A program made the position numbers and the translations under genes. Below are positions 4,278 through 5,628 of a stretch of DNA of 5,628 nucleotides, in pieces. The number at the start of each line of letters is the position of its first letter. Within the stretch, counting starts at the first letter, position 1. This DNA comes from COE1 sp964387365. Its GTDB lineage: Bacteria > Bacillota > Clostridia > Lachnospirales > Lachnospiraceae. The notes below the pieces were generated by a model. That model was not told the DNA's origin, did not search any database, and saw only the letters and a list, made by a program, of their open reading frames with translations. The DNA lies in assembly GCA_964387365.1 (NCBI GenBank), contig CAYLWP010000171.1:1-5628 (forward strand). Reading direction: 5' to 3'.

Positions 4278-5474
4278 ATGGCAGTTCGCGAAGAAAAAAG
4301 AAATCTGAATTCGATACCGGTTGGTTCTCTTGGTATCATTCCTTTAGAGGGCTGTAAGGCTCTTGGTGACAAAGTTGATGAGTATCTTGTAAAATGGAGA
4401 ACAGAACGTGAAAGTGAGCACAAAAACAGTCTTGCATTTGCAGGTTATCAGCGTGATTCTTATATTTTAAAGACTAAGGTTCCACGTTTTGGTACAGGTG
4501 AGGCTAAGGGTGTAATCTTAGAATCCGTTCGTGGTGATGACTTATATATCCTTGTAGACGTTGCTAACTATAGCTTAACATATTCCTTATGTGGTCATGA
4601 GAATCATATGTCTCCCGATGACCATTATCAGGATTTAAAGAGAATTATTGCTGCTGTTGGCGGTAAGGCAAGAAGAATTACTGTTATTATGCCTTTCCTT
4701 TATGAAAGCCGTCAGCATAAGAGAACTACCCGTGAATCTCTTGACTGTGCTATCGCATTACAGGAAATGGTAAAAATGGGCGTTGACAATATTATTACTT
4801 TCGATGCTCATGACCCTCGTGTACAGAATGCTATTCCTTTAAACGGTTTTGAAACAGTTCAGCCAACATACCAGTTCATTAAGGGACTTTTGACAAATGT
4901 TCCTGACTTAACTATCGACTCTGACCATATGATGATTATCAGCCCTGATGAAGGCGGTATGGGACGTGCTATTTACATGGCAAACGTTATGGGTCTTGAT
5001 ATGGGTATGTTCTATAAGAGACGTGACTATACACAGGTTGTAGACGGACGTAATCCTATCGTTGCACATGAATTCCTTGGAAGTGACGTAGAGGGTAAGG
5101 ACGTATTAATTATCGATGATATGATTTCCTCAGGTGAAAGCGTTCTTGAGGTTGCAGCTGAATTAAAGGCGAGAAAGGCAAACAGAATCTTTGTTGCCAC
5201 TACTTTCGGCTTATTCACCAGCGGACTTGAAAAATTTGACGAAGCTTATGAGCAGGGCTTAATCTACAGAATTCTCACAACAAATTTGATTTATCAGATG
5301 CCTGAACTTCTTGAGAAGCCTTACTATATCAACTGCGACATGAGCAAGTATATCGCTTACATCATTGATACGTTAAATCATGATTCTTCTATCAGCGATT
5401 TATTAAATCCTAATGACAGAATCCATGCTATCATTGAGAAGTACAAGAACAAAGAATTAGATAACCAAAAATAA
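4278..5474 (+). CDS. prs: ribose-phosphate pyrophosphokinase (PRPP synthetase), long clostridial form
   Basis: Cytoplasmic enzyme transferring pyrophosphate from ATP to ribose 5-phosphate to give PRPP, precursor of purines, pyrimidines, NAD, histidine and tryptophan. The 398-residue product has two phosphoribosyltransferase-like halves. In the first, MPFLYESRQHKR (138-149) corresponds to the PYxxYARQDR motif and FDAHDPRVQNAI (175-186) to the DLHAxQIQGFF motif. In the second, SPDEGGMGRAIYMANVMG (222-239) and the flexible catalytic-loop region YKRRDYTQV (246-254) precede the PRPP loop DDMISSGES (280-288). The loop replaces the DDMIDTGGT of typical Prs. Canonical Prs is about 310-320 residues; this one has extra N-terminal and insert sequence, as in the long clostridial PRPP synthetase subfamily. 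I assign it there from memory. Codons are biased towards GGT, CGT, GTT and GCT, unlike the genes upstream, which suggests high expression. It is the last gene of the operon. Confidence 0.9.
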   Translation: MAVREEKRNLNSIPVGSLGIIPLEGCKALGDKVDEYLVKWRTERESEHKNSLAFAGYQRDSYILKTKVPRFGTGEAKGVILESVRGDDLYILVDVANYSLTYSLCGHENHMSPDDHYQDLKRIIAAVGGKARRITVIMPFLYESRQHKRTTRESLDCAIALQEMVKMGVDNIITFDAHDPRVQNAIPLNGFETVQPTYQFIKGLLTNVPDLTIDSDHMMIISPDEGGMGRAIYMANVMGLDMGMFYKRRDYTQVVDGRNPIVAHEFLGSDVEGKDVLIIDDMISSGESVLEVAAELKARKANRIFVATTFGLFTSGLEKFDEAYEQGLIYRILTTNLIYQMPELLEKPYYINCDMSKYIAYIIDTLNHDSSISDLLNPNDRIHAIIEKYKNKELDNQK

Positions 5475-5482
5475 GTATCAAA

Positions 5483-5496
5483 CGTGCAGACGCACG
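5483..5496 (+). other. small hairpin between prs and its terminator
   Basis: CGTGC (5483-5487) and GCACG (5492-5496) form a perfect 5-bp stem around AGAC. It starts 9 nt after the prs stop and ends 3 nt before the main terminator stem. It could stabilise the 3' end of the transcript or be incidental. Confidence 0.4.
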
Positions 5497-5499
5497 ATA

Positions 5500-5536
5500 A
5501 TATAAAAAGGAATCCGAAACGGATTCCTTTTTATAT
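5500..5536. terminator. strong hairpin terminator after prs, possibly bidirectional
   Basis: Arms at 5500-5516 and 5520-5536 are perfect 17-bp complements around an AAA loop. The core is GGAATCCG/CGGATTCC, flanked by AAAAA on the left and TTTTT on the right. The T-run serves as the U-tract for prs transcription. The A-run would give a U-tract on the minus strand, so it may also stop transcription entering from the right. Confidence 0.9.
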
Positions 5537-5628
5537 GCATGGAGGCATATTTAAATTCGGGTTTTATGGGGGCAATGTTGCGACTTGGGGTTGATAGTCC
5601 AATACTGCGAAATTTGTCTCTCAGCTTT
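5537..5628. other. unassigned tail of the window
   Basis: No gene is identified in these 92 bases. A short inverted repeat, TATGC (5534-5538) and GCATA (5545-5549), follows the terminator. A minus-strand frame is open from the window edge to TAA at 5551-5553, with a peptide containing QISQYWTINPKSQHCPHKTR. A plus-strand frame from ATG 5566 is also open to the edge but has no ribosome binding site at a usable distance. Either could be the end of a gene or a repeat lying mostly outside the window. Confidence 0.3.

Overview
The window looks like chromosomal DNA of a low-to-moderate GC Firmicute, most likely a member of the Lachnospiraceae or a near relative (Clostridia). This rests on three things: a DnaD-type primosome protein next to a DnaC/DnaI-type helicase loader, a roughly 400-residue clostridial-type PRPP synthetase, and Gram-positive style GGAGG ribosome binding sites with U-rich intrinsic terminators. 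The assignment is inference; no rRNA or other phylogenetic marker is present.

Layout. Positions 1-450 are AT-rich and hold no intact gene. On the minus strand at 31-188 there is a possible decayed reading frame, and there are two DnaA-box-like 9-mers, a weak promoter candidate and a small dyad before murC. murC (451-1830, +) is intact and carries all Mur-ligase motifs. The 317-bp gap 1831-2147 is the most interesting stretch. It holds at least nine matches or near-matches to the DnaA box TTATNCACA, including two arrays in which the 9-mers abut with no spacer (1831-1848 and 1975-2001). It also holds a hairpin built from two opposed boxes, an AT-rich dyad, a clear intrinsic terminator (2033-2058), a probable extended -10 promoter (TACAAT at 2071-2076) and a perfect inverted repeat just downstream of it.

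Three genes follow in the same direction. They are a DnaD-domain protein (2148-3257), an AAA+ helicase loader of the DnaC/DnaI family (3295-4266) and prs, ribose-phosphate pyrophosphokinase (4278-5474). The last two are only 11 bp apart and the prs Shine-Dalgarno overlaps the dnaC stop, so the three genes read as one operon. It is closed by a 17-bp perfect hairpin terminator (5500-5536). The last 92 bases contain no gene I can identify.

Functionally, murC belongs to peptidoglycan precursor synthesis. DnaD and DnaC act together in loading the replicative helicase, and Prs makes PRPP for nucleotide synthesis. A DnaA-box cluster directly upstream of the helicase-loading genes suggests either DnaA control of that operon or a DnaA-titrating or origin-like site. 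That is the main hypothesis worth testing here; no wholly new system is evident in the coding genes.
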